Shown: in pieces, positions 52,515 through 61,862 of the stretch
Numbering within the stretch: position 1 is the stretch's first letter
How the letters are laid out: every line of letters begins with the position of its first letter
Assembly: GCA_963782605.1 (NCBI GenBank)
Contig: CAWAKK010000010.1
Coordinates: 124,001-188,000 of the forward strand
Source of the DNA: JBDTSW01 sp963782605
Lineage (GTDB): Bacteria > Actinomycetota > Thermoleophilia > Solirubrobacterales > 70-9
Length of the DNA stretch: 64,000 nt
Direction: 5' to 3'
Notes under the pieces: model-generated
What the model was told of the DNA's origin: nothing
The model's input: the letters and a program-made list of their open reading frames with translations, nothing else
Database searches by the model: none
Translations under genes and position numbers: made by a program

Positions 52515-52982
52515 TCAGTAGGTCCCGCCGAGCTTGCGATGGTCCCAGCTCGCAATGCGAACGGGCTCGAACTCGATCGCCACGCGCTTGGGAGCCTGCG
52601 CCTCGAGCGCCGCGGCCGCGTCCCCTTCGACCGCATCGATTCCTTCGGCGTAGCGAACCGTGAGCTCCTTCGCGAAGGCGACGACCGTGTCGTGATCACG
52701 GTGCAGATGCGCCCGAGCCTCGATCTGGACGCCCCGCAGCTCCGCGTAGTCCACGCCGGTCTCCACCAGCAAGGTCGCGCGGGAGTCCCGCTCGAGGTTT
52801 CGCACCTTTTGCGATTTCGCGTAGGTCCAGCTCCAGATCCGCCCATCCCGGGGCACATACCAGAGCGGCATCACGTGGGGCCACCCCCGCGGGCCCAGCG
52901 ACGAGACCACGACCACGCGCTCCGATTCGAGTAGCTCAGCCTGCTCGAGATCCGTGAGCTTGATCTGGTCGCGCTTACTCAT
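52515..52982 (-). CDS. Pyridoxamine 5'-phosphate oxidase-like FMN/F420-binding protein
   Basis: A 155-residue split-barrel protein with SLGPRGWPHVMPLWYVP and RDSRATLLVE, typical of the PPOX family that binds FMN or F420. Such actinobacterial proteins often reduce small substrates with F420H2. The ATG lies inside the last codons of the penicillin acylase gene (8-base overlap), so the two are coupled. Cofactor choice is not settled by sequence. Confidence 0.8.
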   Translation of the reverse strand: MSKRDQIKLTDLEQAELLESERVVVVSSLGPRGWPHVMPLWYVPRDGRIWSWTYAKSQKVRNLERDSRATLLVETGVDYAELRGVQIEARAHLHRDHDTVVAFAKELTVRYAEGIDAVEGDAAAALEAQAPKRVAIEFEPVRIASWDHRKLGGTY

Positions 52983-55900
52983 CCGGCACGAGCTTTAGCA
53001 GCGTCCATGGGCCCTCGCCCACCATCGCCTGCATCTCGCCCGCGACCCACCGGGATTGCAGGTCGTCGTAGTGAGGGCTTCCGGGCTGTCCCGACTGCCC
53101 GGTGAACTGCTGCCAGCGCGAGCGCTCGGGAGCCCGCGGGTCCGCGACCACGCGCCAGCATGGCGCCCAGATCGCGGCGAAGGGGTCGTTGGGATCCCAG
53201 CCGACCTGGGCCACGGTTTCCTGCGCGCCGCCGACCTCGAGCGTGCGATTGAAGATCTTGCCCAGCAGCGGGTTCGCCGAGCCGAGTGCGTGCGGGAAAA
53301 CGAGCGGGTGCACCTTGCCCCATTGCCAGCCGTCCGGGTCGGACCCGAAGCGGTCGCTCAGGTCGTCGATCGCCCCACGCAGCGAGTCCAACGCGAGGTC
53401 ATCCCATTCGCAGCCGATCAGCTTGCGGTCTGCCTCCTCCCAGAGGGCGAGCAGGTGGGACTGCCAGCGCCAAGGTGAGGTCACATGAGTCATGAAGCCG
53501 TTGTCGGCGCGATCGAGCCAGCGCTCGGCGAGATCGCGATCGCCGATGGCTGCGCGAGCGACCTCCCGGGCGAACCTCAAGGTGAACGCCTGGTAGATGG
53601 TCGCTCCGATCGCGTCGGGCGTCATTCGTCCATCCCAGCTCCGAAGCCGCTCGATGGCGGCTGTCTCGCGCTGGTCGCGCGCCCGAAGCCGGGAGAGGCG
53701 ATGCACCGTCTCGACGCCGGGGATCGAATGCATGTCCATCTGCATCTCAGCGAATTCGCTCAGGTCGTGGTCATCGCGCGCACCCAGCAGCTCGGCGATG
53801 CGCCTCGCCCTGTAGCCGTCCAGGTAGTCGCTCGAGATGTGGTGTGGGAAGTCGTCCGGTGTGATCCGGTTGTTGGCCGTGATCACGAACCCCTGGTCGG
53901 GATCGGTCAGCTCGGGCTGCTCGGAATAGGGGATCCACCCATCCCACTCGTACTCGCCGGTCCAGCCGGGCTTCGGCAGGTCCGGGCACCCTCCGCGGCG
54001 AACCGGCAAGCGTCCCATCGTCTTGTACCCGATCGATCCGCCACGGTCGGCCCAGACGAGGTTTGAGACCGGCATAGCCTGCTCCCCCAGAAGCTCCACC
54101 AGCTGAGCCCCGTCGGTGGGCTCAAGCGTCTCGAAGCTGGCGCGGCTCACGCCGGGGAAGTGAAGCGCGGCCCAGCTCAACGCCAGCGGCTCGTACTCGT
54201 CGGCGCCGAGAACCCGGTTGACGATGGGACCGTGATGGGTCTCGAGCACCTCCAGGCGCTCGGGCTCGCGCCCCTTGACCTCGATCTCCTCCACGCAGCC
54301 CATGAGCCGCCGGCGCTCGCCCTCGAACTCGTAGGTGTCGTCGTCGATTCGCTCGACGAAGAGGTCGAGCGTGTCCGCCATCGCGTTGGTGAACGTCCAG
54401 ACGACATCGTTGTTCTGGCCGAAGGTGATGCCCGGCAGACCGGGCAGGCAGGCGCCGCGGGCGAACCGCTCGTCGAGGTAGAGCGCAGCCTGGTACGTGA
54501 TGCCCGGCATGCTCGGCGGCAGGTGGGGGTCACCGGCGATCAGGGGGCCGTCGGTGGCGGAATGTCGACTCGAGATCGCCCAGTTGTTCGAGCCCGTCGC
54601 CTCGGCCGCGAGCCCGAGCTGGGCTCGCAACGTGCTCATCTGCTCCGCGACGGCGAGGCCATCGCCACCGTGGGGATCGCCGGGTGTCAAGACGATGGGG
54701 TGGCCGATTGGGTAGCCGGGATCAAGCCGAGCGGCCAGCTCTGGGCCGAGCTCTCGCGCCATCTCAGCCCGTAGGAGCTCGCGCTCCCAGTTGGTCGAGA
54801 GCCCGAAGGCCAGGAGCTTCGAGACCGCGAGGGAATCGGCTGGCTCCCACGCCCGCCAGCTCATCCGCAGGAGCTGAAACTCGGCGGGAAGGGCGCGCGC
54901 GCTGGAGGCGGCGGCGTTGATTCCGGCGCTGTAGGCGGCGAGGCCCTCTGCGACCACCGGTGGAAGCCCGCTCAGCTCGCGCCGCGCGACACGGTGCAAC
55001 CCGAGCGTCCGCATGAGGCGGTCGACGCCGAGGCCTTCGGTCCCCGCGAAGGCGGAGATGCGCCCGCAGGCGAACTCGCGGTAGATGTGGAGCTGCCAGA
55101 GGCGGTCCTGCCCCAGGCAGAACCCCTGGGCGAACCAGAGGTCGTCCCTGGCCGTGGCGCGGATATGAGGCACGCCCCACCGGTCGCGATCGATCTCGAC
55201 CGGACCCCGGAGCCCCGGCACGCGGACGCGACCGTGGGTCTGCGGCAGCGGGCGCTTGAACAGGTGCCAGCGCAGCCCCACCGCAGCGAGAGCAGACAGG
55301 GAGGCAAAGCCCGCCCCAAACAGGCCAGCGCCCTTGAACACCTTGCTTCCCACCGCCATCCCCTCTGTGGATATCAGGCGACGTCGCTCGGCGCGAAGCC
55401 TCCGCGGCAGTGCTCCCTCCGCCTCGAGCTTCTCCAGATGCGCCACCATCGCCATCGCGGCTGCCGGTCGCATGGGCTCCGGAACGTCACCCCAAGCCGC
55501 GTCGAGGAGCTCGTCGCGTTCGCGCTTGCCTGCCCCGAGCGCAGCTTCGAGCGCCCGCTCCCGGTCACGGCGATGATCGATGTACTCGTCGATCTTGGCG
55601 GCCGGGTTGGTGATCCACGGCCCGTGCCCCGGGCAGAGGAGGTCCGTTCGGAGCTCGCGGACTCGCTCGAGGGAGCGCATGTAGTCGGCCAGCGACCCGC
55701 CGTGCGCCGCGGGGGGAACTATCGCCGAGCCCCAGCCAAGGATGAGATCCCCGCAAAAGCAGACGTCCCGGTGGACGAAGGCGACGTGGTCGGCCGCATG
55801 GCCGGGGGTGGGAACGGCTTCGAAGGGAGAAGCGGCAGCGTCGAGCACCGGGGCGCCGAGCCTTGGCGCCGCCGCCGTGTGATCGGCATGCGAGTGGGTC

Positions 55901-56040
55901 AAGAGCACGCCGCCGATCCCTCCGCGGTCGCTGGCTGCAGCGTGGATCGCTTCCACGTGGGCATCGAGGTCGGGGCCCGGATCGATCACGTAGGCGGGAT
56001 CGGACCCGACCACGTAGGTATTGGTCCCCTCGAGCGTCAT
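52975..56040 (-). CDS. Metallo-beta-lactamase fold protein fused to penicillin acylase (S45), single open frame
   Basis: One frame of 1021 residues. Residues 1-227 form an MBL-fold domain close to LACTB2 (MTLEGTNTYVVG, HSHADHT, FCGDLILGW, CPGHGPW). From ATG 55359 there follows a 794-residue Ntn hydrolase of the penicillin acylase family with the self-cleavage/nucleophile site GSNNWAIS (Ser) and QNNDVVWTFTN. A TGA lies one frame away at the junction and the inner ATG has AGAGGGG before it, so two genes joined by an insertion are possible. The N terminus is also unclear, as no start codon precedes the conserved RIVAPNPGP except at 56235. Confidence 0.75.
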   Translation of the reverse strand: MTLEGTNTYVVGSDPAYVIDPGPDLDAHVEAIHAAASDRGGIGGVLLTHSHADHTAAAPRLGAPVLDAAASPFEAVPTPGHAADHVAFVHRDVCFCGDLILGWGSAIVPPAAHGGSLADYMRSLERVRELRTDLLCPGHGPWITNPAAKIDEYIDHRRDRERALEAALGAGKRERDELLDAAWGDVPEPMRPAAAMAMVAHLEKLEAEGALPRRLRAERRRLISTEGMAVGSKVFKGAGLFGAGFASLSALAAVGLRWHLFKRPLPQTHGRVRVPGLRGPVEIDRDRWGVPHIRATARDDLWFAQGFCLGQDRLWQLHIYREFACGRISAFAGTEGLGVDRLMRTLGLHRVARRELSGLPPVVAEGLAAYSAGINAAASSARALPAEFQLLRMSWRAWEPADSLAVSKLLAFGLSTNWERELLRAEMARELGPELAARLDPGYPIGHPIVLTPGDPHGGDGLAVAEQMSTLRAQLGLAAEATGSNNWAISSRHSATDGPLIAGDPHLPPSMPGITYQAALYLDERFARGACLPGLPGITFGQNNDVVWTFTNAMADTLDLFVERIDDDTYEFEGERRRLMGCVEEIEVKGREPERLEVLETHHGPIVNRVLGADEYEPLALSWAALHFPGVSRASFETLEPTDGAQLVELLGEQAMPVSNLVWADRGGSIGYKTMGRLPVRRGGCPDLPKPGWTGEYEWDGWIPYSEQPELTDPDQGFVITANNRITPDDFPHHISSDYLDGYRARRIAELLGARDDHDLSEFAEMQMDMHSIPGVETVHRLSRLRARDQRETAAIERLRSWDGRMTPDAIGATIYQAFTLRFAREVARAAIGDRDLAERWLDRADNGFMTHVTSPWRWQSHLLALWEEADRKLIGCEWDDLALDSLRGAIDDLSDRFGSDPDGWQWGKVHPLVFPHALGSANPLLGKIFNRTLEVGGAQETVAQVGWDPNDPFAAIWAPCWRVVADPRAPERSRWQQFTGQSGQPGSPHYDDLQSRWVAGEMQAMVGEGPWTLLKLVPDE

Positions 56041-56132
56041 CGGCCCCGGGTTGGGGGCGACGATGCGAAGGATGTCCCTGCCGCCTGGGGCCGAGTCGAT
56101 GGAGGCGATTGCCGCAATATAGGCTCGACCCC

Positions 56133-56792
56133 GTGTCCGAGCGCTGGGCCACTTTCGATTGCTACGGGACCCTGATCGACTGGGAGGGCGGCATCCGCTC
56201 GGTCTTTCAGGAGCTCTGGCCGGATCTCGATCCACACCGCATGCTCGAGCACTACCACGCCGTGGAGCCGCGGGTTCAGTCGGAGGGCGATCTGCCCTAT
56301 CGCGAGGTGTTGACGCGCTCGCTCACCGCCGTGGCGGCGATCGAGGCGGTCGAGCTGCCTCCCGCACGCCGGGCGGCGCTTGCGGATTCGCTGCCCGGCT
56401 GGCGGGCATTCGACGAGGTCACATCCGAGCTGGCGGAGGTGCGAGAGCGGGGCTGGAAGCTCGCGATCCTCTCGAACACCGACCCGGACCTCCTGGCCAC
56501 ATCGATCGAGACGCTGGGCGTGCCGTTTGACCTGGCGATCACCGCGCAGGAAGCGGGCTCGTACAAGCCGGCAGCCGGCCACTGGACCACCTTCCGAGAG
56601 CTGGCGGGCACTCCCGCCGTGCACGTCCACGTGGCCGCGAGCCTCTTTCACGACATCGAGCCCTGTGCCCGCATGGGCCAGCGGGCGATCTGGATCAACC
56701 GCCTCGGCGAGAGCAGCGAGGCCCCACGCGCTGCCGAGCTCCCGGACCTGAGCGGGCTCGCGTCCGAGCTGGAGCGGGTCGCCCCGGCCTAG
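56133..56792 (+). CDS. HAD superfamily hydrolase, haloacid dehalogenase-like
   Basis: A 219-residue HAD phosphatase/dehalogenase. Motif I TFDCYGTLIDWEGGI gives the nucleophilic Asp, motif II is LAILSNTD, and motif III/IV includes the Lys of GSYKPAAGHW and ASLFHDIEPC. The DCYGTLIDW form is shared with type II haloacid dehalogenases and yeast-type HAD phosphatases. Start GTG 56133; its stop overlaps the PafBC stop by 4 bases (convergent). Confidence 0.85.
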   Translation: MSERWATFDCYGTLIDWEGGIRSVFQELWPDLDPHRMLEHYHAVEPRVQSEGDLPYREVLTRSLTAVAAIEAVELPPARRAALADSLPGWRAFDEVTSELAEVRERGWKLAILSNTDPDLLATSIETLGVPFDLAITAQEAGSYKPAAGHWTTFRELAGTPAVHVHVAASLFHDIEPCARMGQRAIWINRLGESSEAPRAAELPDLSGLASELERVAPA

Positions 56793-58834
56793 GCTGCGAC
56801 CGCGGCGGCGACCGCCTCGCGGGCTTCGTCGGGCTCGAGGACGACCAGGTCGCCGACACCCTTGAGCGTCTCGCGCACGAGCCAGTCCACCGACCCGTAG
56901 GGCAGCTCCACCACCACGCCGCCGTCGGCGAGCTCCTCGACCACACGGCGCTCCTCGCGCAGCCAGCGCGCACGCTCCGGGGAGACCCAAACGCGCGCCA
57001 CGCCCGCGGTCGCGACCTCCCCGCGCACGAGCCACTCCTGCTCGGCCAAGCGCTCGGCTACGCCCTCCCGCGGCTCGAACTCCTCATCGGTGACGCTCGC
57101 CTCCTTCATCCGGTCGAGGCGAAAGTGACGGGTGTCCTCACGCGCCGGGTCATAGCAACCGAGGTACCAGCCCTCGGGTCCCGATGCGAGCTTGTATGGC
57201 TCGACGCGTCGCTTGGTGAACTCGTCCTCGTTCTCCTTGTAGTACTGGATCTCGAGCACCCGGTTGCGCTCGATCGCGTCGTGGACGGTGCGGACCACTT
57301 CGGAGTCGTCGCGACCGGGCGCGATCTCGAGGCCCTCCTCCGAGGGGTCGTGCCCGAGCGCCTCCACGATCTTCTCCCGAGCGGTCCCCAGGCCCGATTG
57401 CGGCAGGTGGTCCCCGAAGAGGTCGATCGCAGCGACGAGCGCCTTCGCCTCCAGGGGCAGGAGGCGCGCTGGCCGCGCGAAGTTGTCGCCGTAGGTGTCG
57501 GGGTCGACCTCGATGTCGTCGCCGGTGATCTCTGCGTAGAGCACGTATGTGCCGCCGCCGAAGTTGACGACGTTCAGGACGTCGATGTCCTCTCGGAGCT
57601 CCTCCATCGAGACGTTCAGGTCGCGCAGGACCTGAGAGACCGGCAGGCGCCCGTCCGCTCGCGCAGCGCCGATCAAGAGCCCTGCCAGGGAAACCAGGCG
57701 CGCGAAGCGCTCGGGGCGAATGACCGACTCCGAGCGGCCGTTCGAGCGCGGGCGTCCGTTGCCCTCGCCGATCGGCCGGGCCACCACGTCCGCGACGTCG
57801 AACTCGTCGCGATGGCGTGTGCGGAGAAGGTCGAGTCGCTGCTTCGCGTCCTTGGCAAGCGCCGCCGGCTCGAGGAGGGTCGCGTTCTCGCGCCAGCTCA
57901 ATACCCAGGAGACGAGCTGGCGCCCAGAGGCGAACTCCGTCTCGAAGATGGACCCGCGGCCCGGCGCGCCGTCGGCCTTGGTCGCCCTGCGGAGGGTTCC
58001 GTACTTGCCGTAGTCGCGCTCGACGAGCCATGCGACGCGCTCTCGCAGGAACACCTTTGCCGCGCCCTCCATCGTGCCCATCTGCCAATCGGCGCGGGAG
58101 GCGTAGTCGCGACGATCGAAGTCCTCAGGGGGCGAGAAGTCGTGCTCGGCCTTGCTCGCGTAGGACACCTTGCCGCGGATGCGCGAGAGGCGAAAGACGC
58201 GGACCTCGTCGCGCTCGTGTGCGTGGCCGATCAGGTAGAACTGCCCGCCCCTGAAGACAAGGTGATACGGGTCGACCTTGCGCTCGGACTCCTCGTCGCG
58301 CTGGAGCGAGTAGTAGGAGAACTCGATGGTCTTGCGGCGCGAGATCGCTGTCTCGATCTTGGCCAGTCGCTGCGAGACGTCTCGGCCCGAGGCCGGATCG
58401 GCCAGCTTCACGTCGATCGGGGCGTCGTCCTCCTCGTTCAGCGGGCTCGGACGTCCCCACGAGACCTGCTGGAGCGCCAGGCGCAACGGCTCGGCGTAGG
58501 CGAACTCGCCGTCGAGCAGGCTGAGCGCGGTGCGCAGGGCCGCCAGCTCGGCATCGGTGAACTCGATCGCGGGTAGGTAGTAGTTCTCGGGCGGCAGCGC
58601 GTAGAGCTCGGCCTCGAAGAAGCCCTCTGAGGGCTTTTCGACCTGGAGCGAGATGCCGAGGCTCTCGAGCTCCGCGCGATCCGCGTAAAACCGGCGTGCG
58701 AAGGCGTCCTCGTTCATCGACGAGTAGCCCTCGACCTCCCTCTTGATCTCGAGCGCGGACACCGGACGCCCGTTGGCCATCAGGAATGAGATCAGCGAGA
58801 GCTGGCGGATCAGCTTTTCGGTGTCCTTGGCCAT
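56789..58834 (-). CDS. pafBC: Fused PafB-PafC WYL-domain transcription activator
   Basis: A 681-residue protein with two copies of a winged-helix plus WYL layout. The first half has an N-terminal HTH (KLIRQLSLISFLMANGRPVSA as adjacent segments) and a WYL domain around VDPYHLVFRGGQFYLIGHA. The second half starts about residue 380 and has VEPYKLASGPEGWYLGCYD. PafBC is the LexA-independent DNA damage activator of actinobacteria, usually two genes (pafB, pafC) near the proteasome; here both are one chain. The Arg/Asn-rich linker (about 360-375) joins them. Confidence 0.88.
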   Translation of the reverse strand: MAKDTEKLIRQLSLISFLMANGRPVSALEIKREVEGYSSMNEDAFARRFYADRAELESLGISLQVEKPSEGFFEAELYALPPENYYLPAIEFTDAELAALRTALSLLDGEFAYAEPLRLALQQVSWGRPSPLNEEDDAPIDVKLADPASGRDVSQRLAKIETAISRRKTIEFSYYSLQRDEESERKVDPYHLVFRGGQFYLIGHAHERDEVRVFRLSRIRGKVSYASKAEHDFSPPEDFDRRDYASRADWQMGTMEGAAKVFLRERVAWLVERDYGKYGTLRRATKADGAPGRGSIFETEFASGRQLVSWVLSWRENATLLEPAALAKDAKQRLDLLRTRHRDEFDVADVVARPIGEGNGRPRSNGRSESVIRPERFARLVSLAGLLIGAARADGRLPVSQVLRDLNVSMEELREDIDVLNVVNFGGGTYVLYAEITGDDIEVDPDTYGDNFARPARLLPLEAKALVAAIDLFGDHLPQSGLGTAREKIVEALGHDPSEEGLEIAPGRDDSEVVRTVHDAIERNRVLEIQYYKENEDEFTKRRVEPYKLASGPEGWYLGCYDPAREDTRHFRLDRMKEASVTDEEFEPREGVAERLAEQEWLVRGEVATAGVARVWVSPERARWLREERRVVEELADGGVVVELPYGSVDWLVRETLKGVGDLVVLEPDEAREAVAAAVAA

Positions 58835-58998
58835 CCCTTCCTACCTTAGTCCGCGCCGGGTGGCGCTCTCCCCGCAAAAGGGCGGTTCTCCCCTTTGTGA
58901 AGCCGCATTTTCCGCCGCCGCCCTGGGCCGCCGTTCGCACGGACTTCCGCCCCGCCCTCCATTACAGTCTCGATCGCCCGCCAGCGCGGGGGGTTCGA

Positions 58999-59337
58999 AT
59001 GATCGGCGCCGGCACCTTCATCAGTCCCTTGATCAAGGTCATTACGACCGTGGCAATCCTGGCTGCCGTCTACTTCTTCATCGTGAAACCGACGCTCGAC
59101 ACGACCAACAACGCCTTCGAGACCATCAGCGACCTCCCCGGGCTCGACGAGGACACGTTCGACGCGATCTCCCCCCAGATTCAGAAGTCGATCAAGCAGG
59201 CCCAGAAGCTTCAACAGCAACAGGCCAAGGCCAGCTCACAGCAGGTTCAGGAGGCCAACAAGCTCATCGACTGCATCACCGACGCGAGCGGGGACGTCGA
59301 CAAGATCAACGGCTGCAACCAGAGGTTCTCGCCCTAG
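58999..59337 (+). CDS. Small membrane-anchored protein with Gln-rich helix
   Basis: A 112-residue protein with one N-terminal transmembrane helix (about residues 8-30, ISPLIKVITTVAILAAVYFF) followed by a soluble helical part rich in Gln and Lys (KQAQKLQQQQAKASSQQVQ) and two Cys (DCITD, NGCNQ). No family recognised. It is divergent from pafBC (164 bp) and convergent with the aldo-keto reductase. Confidence 0.65.
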   Translation: MIGAGTFISPLIKVITTVAILAAVYFFIVKPTLDTTNNAFETISDLPGLDEDTFDAISPQIQKSIKQAQKLQQQQAKASSQQVQEANKLIDCITDASGDVDKINGCNQRFSP

Positions 59338-59370
59338 CGATAGCCCGGATTCGCCACCGCTGCGCCCGCG

Positions 59371-60213
59371 TCAGGTCGCGCTGAACTCAGTCGGCTCCGG
59401 TCCGATACGGCGGCCCTCGTCGAGCCCGGCGATCGACTCCACCTGCTCGTCCGAGAGCTCGAAGTCGAAGATGTCGAAGTTCTCGGCGATCCGCTCCGGC
59501 GTCGCCGACTTCGGGATCACGACATTGCCGATCTGGATGTGCCAGCGCAAGATCACCTGCGCAACGGTCTTGCCGTGCGCCTCGCCGATCGCACCGAGCG
59601 TCTCGTCCTCAAGCACCTCGCCCTGGGCGAGCGGGCTCCACGCCTCGGTGAGGATTCCGTGCTCGCGGTGGTACTCCCGGAGGTCTCGCTGCTGCAAGGT
59701 CGGGTGAAGCTCGACCTGGTTTACGGCCGGGACCACGCCGGTTTCCTGTTCCAGGCGCTCCAGGTGTTCCTCGGTGAAGTTCGAGACACCGATGTAGCGC
59801 ACGCGCCCCGACTCCCTGAGCGCCTTCAGCGTCAGCCACGTCTCGACGTATTGGTCTTGCGACGGCAGGGGCCAGTGGATCAGGTAGAGATCCAAGTAGT
59901 CGATGTCCAGCTTCGAGAAGCTCTCGTCGAAGGCGTCGCGAGCGCTGTCTCGTCCCTGCTCCGAGTTCCAGAGCTTCGTGGTGACGAAGAGCTCCGAGCG
60001 GTCGAGCTCGGAAGCGCGAATCGCGTCCCCAACCTCGCGCTCGTTCTCGTAGGCCGCTGCCGTGTCGATGCTTCGATAGCCGACCCGCAGAGCCTCGGCC
60101 ACGGCGTCGGCGGTCTCCTCTTGCGGAATCTGAAAGACGCCGAAGCCGAGCTGGGGGATCGTGCCCCCGGAGTTCAGCTCGAGCTGGGGTACGGTGGAGG
60201 AACTGGTCGTCAT
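59371..60213 (-). CDS. Aldo/keto reductase
   Basis: A 280-residue NADPH-dependent reductase of the AKR5-like group (2,5-diketo-D-gluconate reductase type). The catalytic Asp and Tyr are in YRSIDTAAAYENEREVG, Lys in LFVTTKLWN, His in LYLIHWPLP; NADPH binding is seen in IPKSATPERIAEN. Length normal. A probable terminator separates it from the HD gene upstream. Physiological substrate unknown. Confidence 0.92.
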   Translation of the reverse strand: MTTSSSTVPQLELNSGGTIPQLGFGVFQIPQEETADAVAEALRVGYRSIDTAAAYENEREVGDAIRASELDRSELFVTTKLWNSEQGRDSARDAFDESFSKLDIDYLDLYLIHWPLPSQDQYVETWLTLKALRESGRVRYIGVSNFTEEHLERLEQETGVVPAVNQVELHPTLQQRDLREYHREHGILTEAWSPLAQGEVLEDETLGAIGEAHGKTVAQVILRWHIQIGNVVIPKSATPERIAENFDIFDFELSDEQVESIAGLDEGRRIGPEPTEFSAT

Positions 60214-60262
60214 CTTTGTCCTTTCATCGCTTGTGTGGGACCCGTACCCGTCATGCAGGCTG

Positions 60263-60320
60263 AAAAAGCGCTTGCGGCGGGTTCCGCGGAACGGCGGAAT
60301 GCGGCCTGCGGGTGCTTTTT
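60263..60320 (-). terminator. Possible terminator of the HD-domain gene
   Basis: Outer arms AAAAAGC and GCTTTTT enclose a GC-rich section with the palindrome GTTCCGCGGAAC. On the minus strand it ends in GCGCTTTTT, 9 bases beyond the stop of the HD gene. Confidence 0.4.
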
Positions 60321-60328
60321 GGTGCGGG

Positions 60329-61369
60329 CTAGGCGGCGCGGGTGCCGAAGTACGCGGCAGAGCCCACACCGCGATCGAAGCGTGACCACTCCTCGCCATC
60401 GGGCAGCTCGCGCTCGATCCGGTCGAACGAGCCGAGCGTGCCGCCGAGGTTGTCCATCGAGTGGACGAGCGTCGCCTCCCGCGTTGCCGGCACGACAGGG
60501 GAGCCGTTCTCGTAGGTCCCGTGGTGGGAGAGGATGATGTGAAGGACCGCCTGCGCAGCCTTCGGGTCGAAGCCCTCGATCGACTCGATCGTGGAGCGAA
60601 CGAGGTAGTAGCCGAGCGGGATCTCGCCCTGGAGGCGGCCGGCGTCGGTGAGGTCGATCGCCAGCAGGTCCTCGTTGTACGCCTGCGTCTTGCCGATGTC
60701 GTGCAGCAACGCGCCGGTCACCGCAACGTCCCGATCGACCCCCGGGAACGCGGATGCCGCGGCGCTCGTGGCCTGGGCCACCGAGAGGGCGTGGTCGAGG
60801 AGCCCGTGGGCGTAGGCCTGGTGGTAGTACTTGGCTGCGGGAGCGATCCGAAAGCGCTCCCAGGTAGGCGTGCCCTCACCCAAGAGGCGCTCGAGCAGGA
60901 CGTGCAGGTGCGGGTGCTGGACGGTCGAGATCAGGTGCCGCAGGTCGGCCTCGAGGCGCTCCACCGGAACCTCGGGGCCGTCCGCGAGGTCCGCGTGGTC
61001 GTACTCGCTGGGCTCGGCGGGCCGGATCTCGCTGATCGTGATCTTCGCGCCGTACTGCGGATGAACGGAGAACGGGCCCTCGAGGTGGACGATCGCGCCC
61101 GGGGTGCAGCACTCGAAGCACTCTTCGACCCGCTCCCAGGCGACCGCCTCGATCGTTCCCGTGCGATCGGCGACCTTGAGCCGCAGGAAGTCCTCGCCGT
61201 TGCGGCGGCTGCGCCGCTCGCGCTCGCGCACGGCGAAGACCGAGGCGACCATCGCGCCCTCGCTCAGCTCGCGCACGAAGACCCGCCCGTTGCTCTTCGG
61301 CTCGGGCTGGCCGTTGGCCTGTGTCGCCTCGAGAGTGGCCTGATCCATGAGCGAGATCGCTTCGGTCAT
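60329..61369 (-). CDS. OB-fold plus HD domain protein, YhaM-like 3'-5' exoribonuclease, second copy
   Basis: A 346-residue protein of the same layout as the gene at 22651-23571: an OB-fold (FLRLKVADRTGTIEAVAWE) and an HD domain (YYHQAYAHGLLDHALSVAQ, LLHDIGKTQAYNED, ILSHHGTYENGSPV). It matches YhaM closely in the LSHHG-x-YENGSP block, so it is the better YhaM candidate of the two. The MTEAIS start is chosen over a 28-residue longer one. Confidence 0.85.
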   Translation of the reverse strand: MTEAISLMDQATLEATQANGQPEPKSNGRVFVRELSEGAMVASVFAVRERERRSRRNGEDFLRLKVADRTGTIEAVAWERVEECFECCTPGAIVHLEGPFSVHPQYGAKITISEIRPAEPSEYDHADLADGPEVPVERLEADLRHLISTVQHPHLHVLLERLLGEGTPTWERFRIAPAAKYYHQAYAHGLLDHALSVAQATSAAASAFPGVDRDVAVTGALLHDIGKTQAYNEDLLAIDLTDAGRLQGEIPLGYYLVRSTIESIEGFDPKAAQAVLHIILSHHGTYENGSPVVPATREATLVHSMDNLGGTLGSFDRIERELPDGEEWSRFDRGVGSAAYFGTRAA

Positions 61370-61528
61370 CTCGTCTTTCAAAGTAGACAGAGGACCGGAC
61401 GGCGCGAGCTCGCCCCCTCGCGGTTTGCAGGTGGTTTCGCGGGCTCGTCCCATGGATGGTCAGTCGGACGGATGCGCCCGAATCTGACGACACCGGGAAC
61501 GACTGCGTGAAGTCGGGGTTGGCTTCGC

Positions 61529-61861
61529 CTAGAGCCAGTCGGTCTCGAAAGCATCGGCGACGTGGATGTCGATCTGCCTCAGCTGGCTCTCGCCGCTGTT
61601 GGTGAACGCATGCGGCTCTCCTGCCCGGATCACGACGACGTTCCCGGCCCCCACCTCGCGCGAGTTCGAGCCATCCGTGAAGGTCGCCGTTCCCTCGAGG
61701 ACAATCATCACCTCCGCGTAATCGTGGGTGTGCAGCGACGGCCCGCGGCCGGGTGCGGCGTCGACCAAGATCAGCGAGACGCCAGGATCCCCGGCATCCT
61801 TGCCCTGGAGCTCAGCGGAGAAATTGCCGGCCTCCATGCGGGCGGTTGGGAAGACCTCCAT
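61529..61861 (-). CDS. Cupin domain protein
   Basis: A 110-residue single-domain cupin. Motif 1 is SLHTHDYAEVMIVLEG, with two His and one Glu as metal ligands, and motif 2 is IRAGEPHAFTNSG with the last His. Small cupins are isomerases, dioxygenases or sensors; the role here is unknown. Its ATG lies 1 base from the GT stop, so it is in an operon with the glycosyltransferase. Confidence 0.85.
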   Translation of the reverse strand: MEVFPTARMEAGNFSAELQGKDAGDPGVSLILVDAAPGRGPSLHTHDYAEVMIVLEGTATFTDGSNSREVGAGNVVVIRAGEPHAFTNSGESQLRQIDIHVADAFETDWL

Positions 61862-61862
61862 G

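Noticed and set aside
58990..59002. GGGTTCGAAT resembling a tRNA T loop
   Set aside because: No acceptor stem, D arm or anticodon arm can be drawn around it; it is the leader of the small membrane protein gene.
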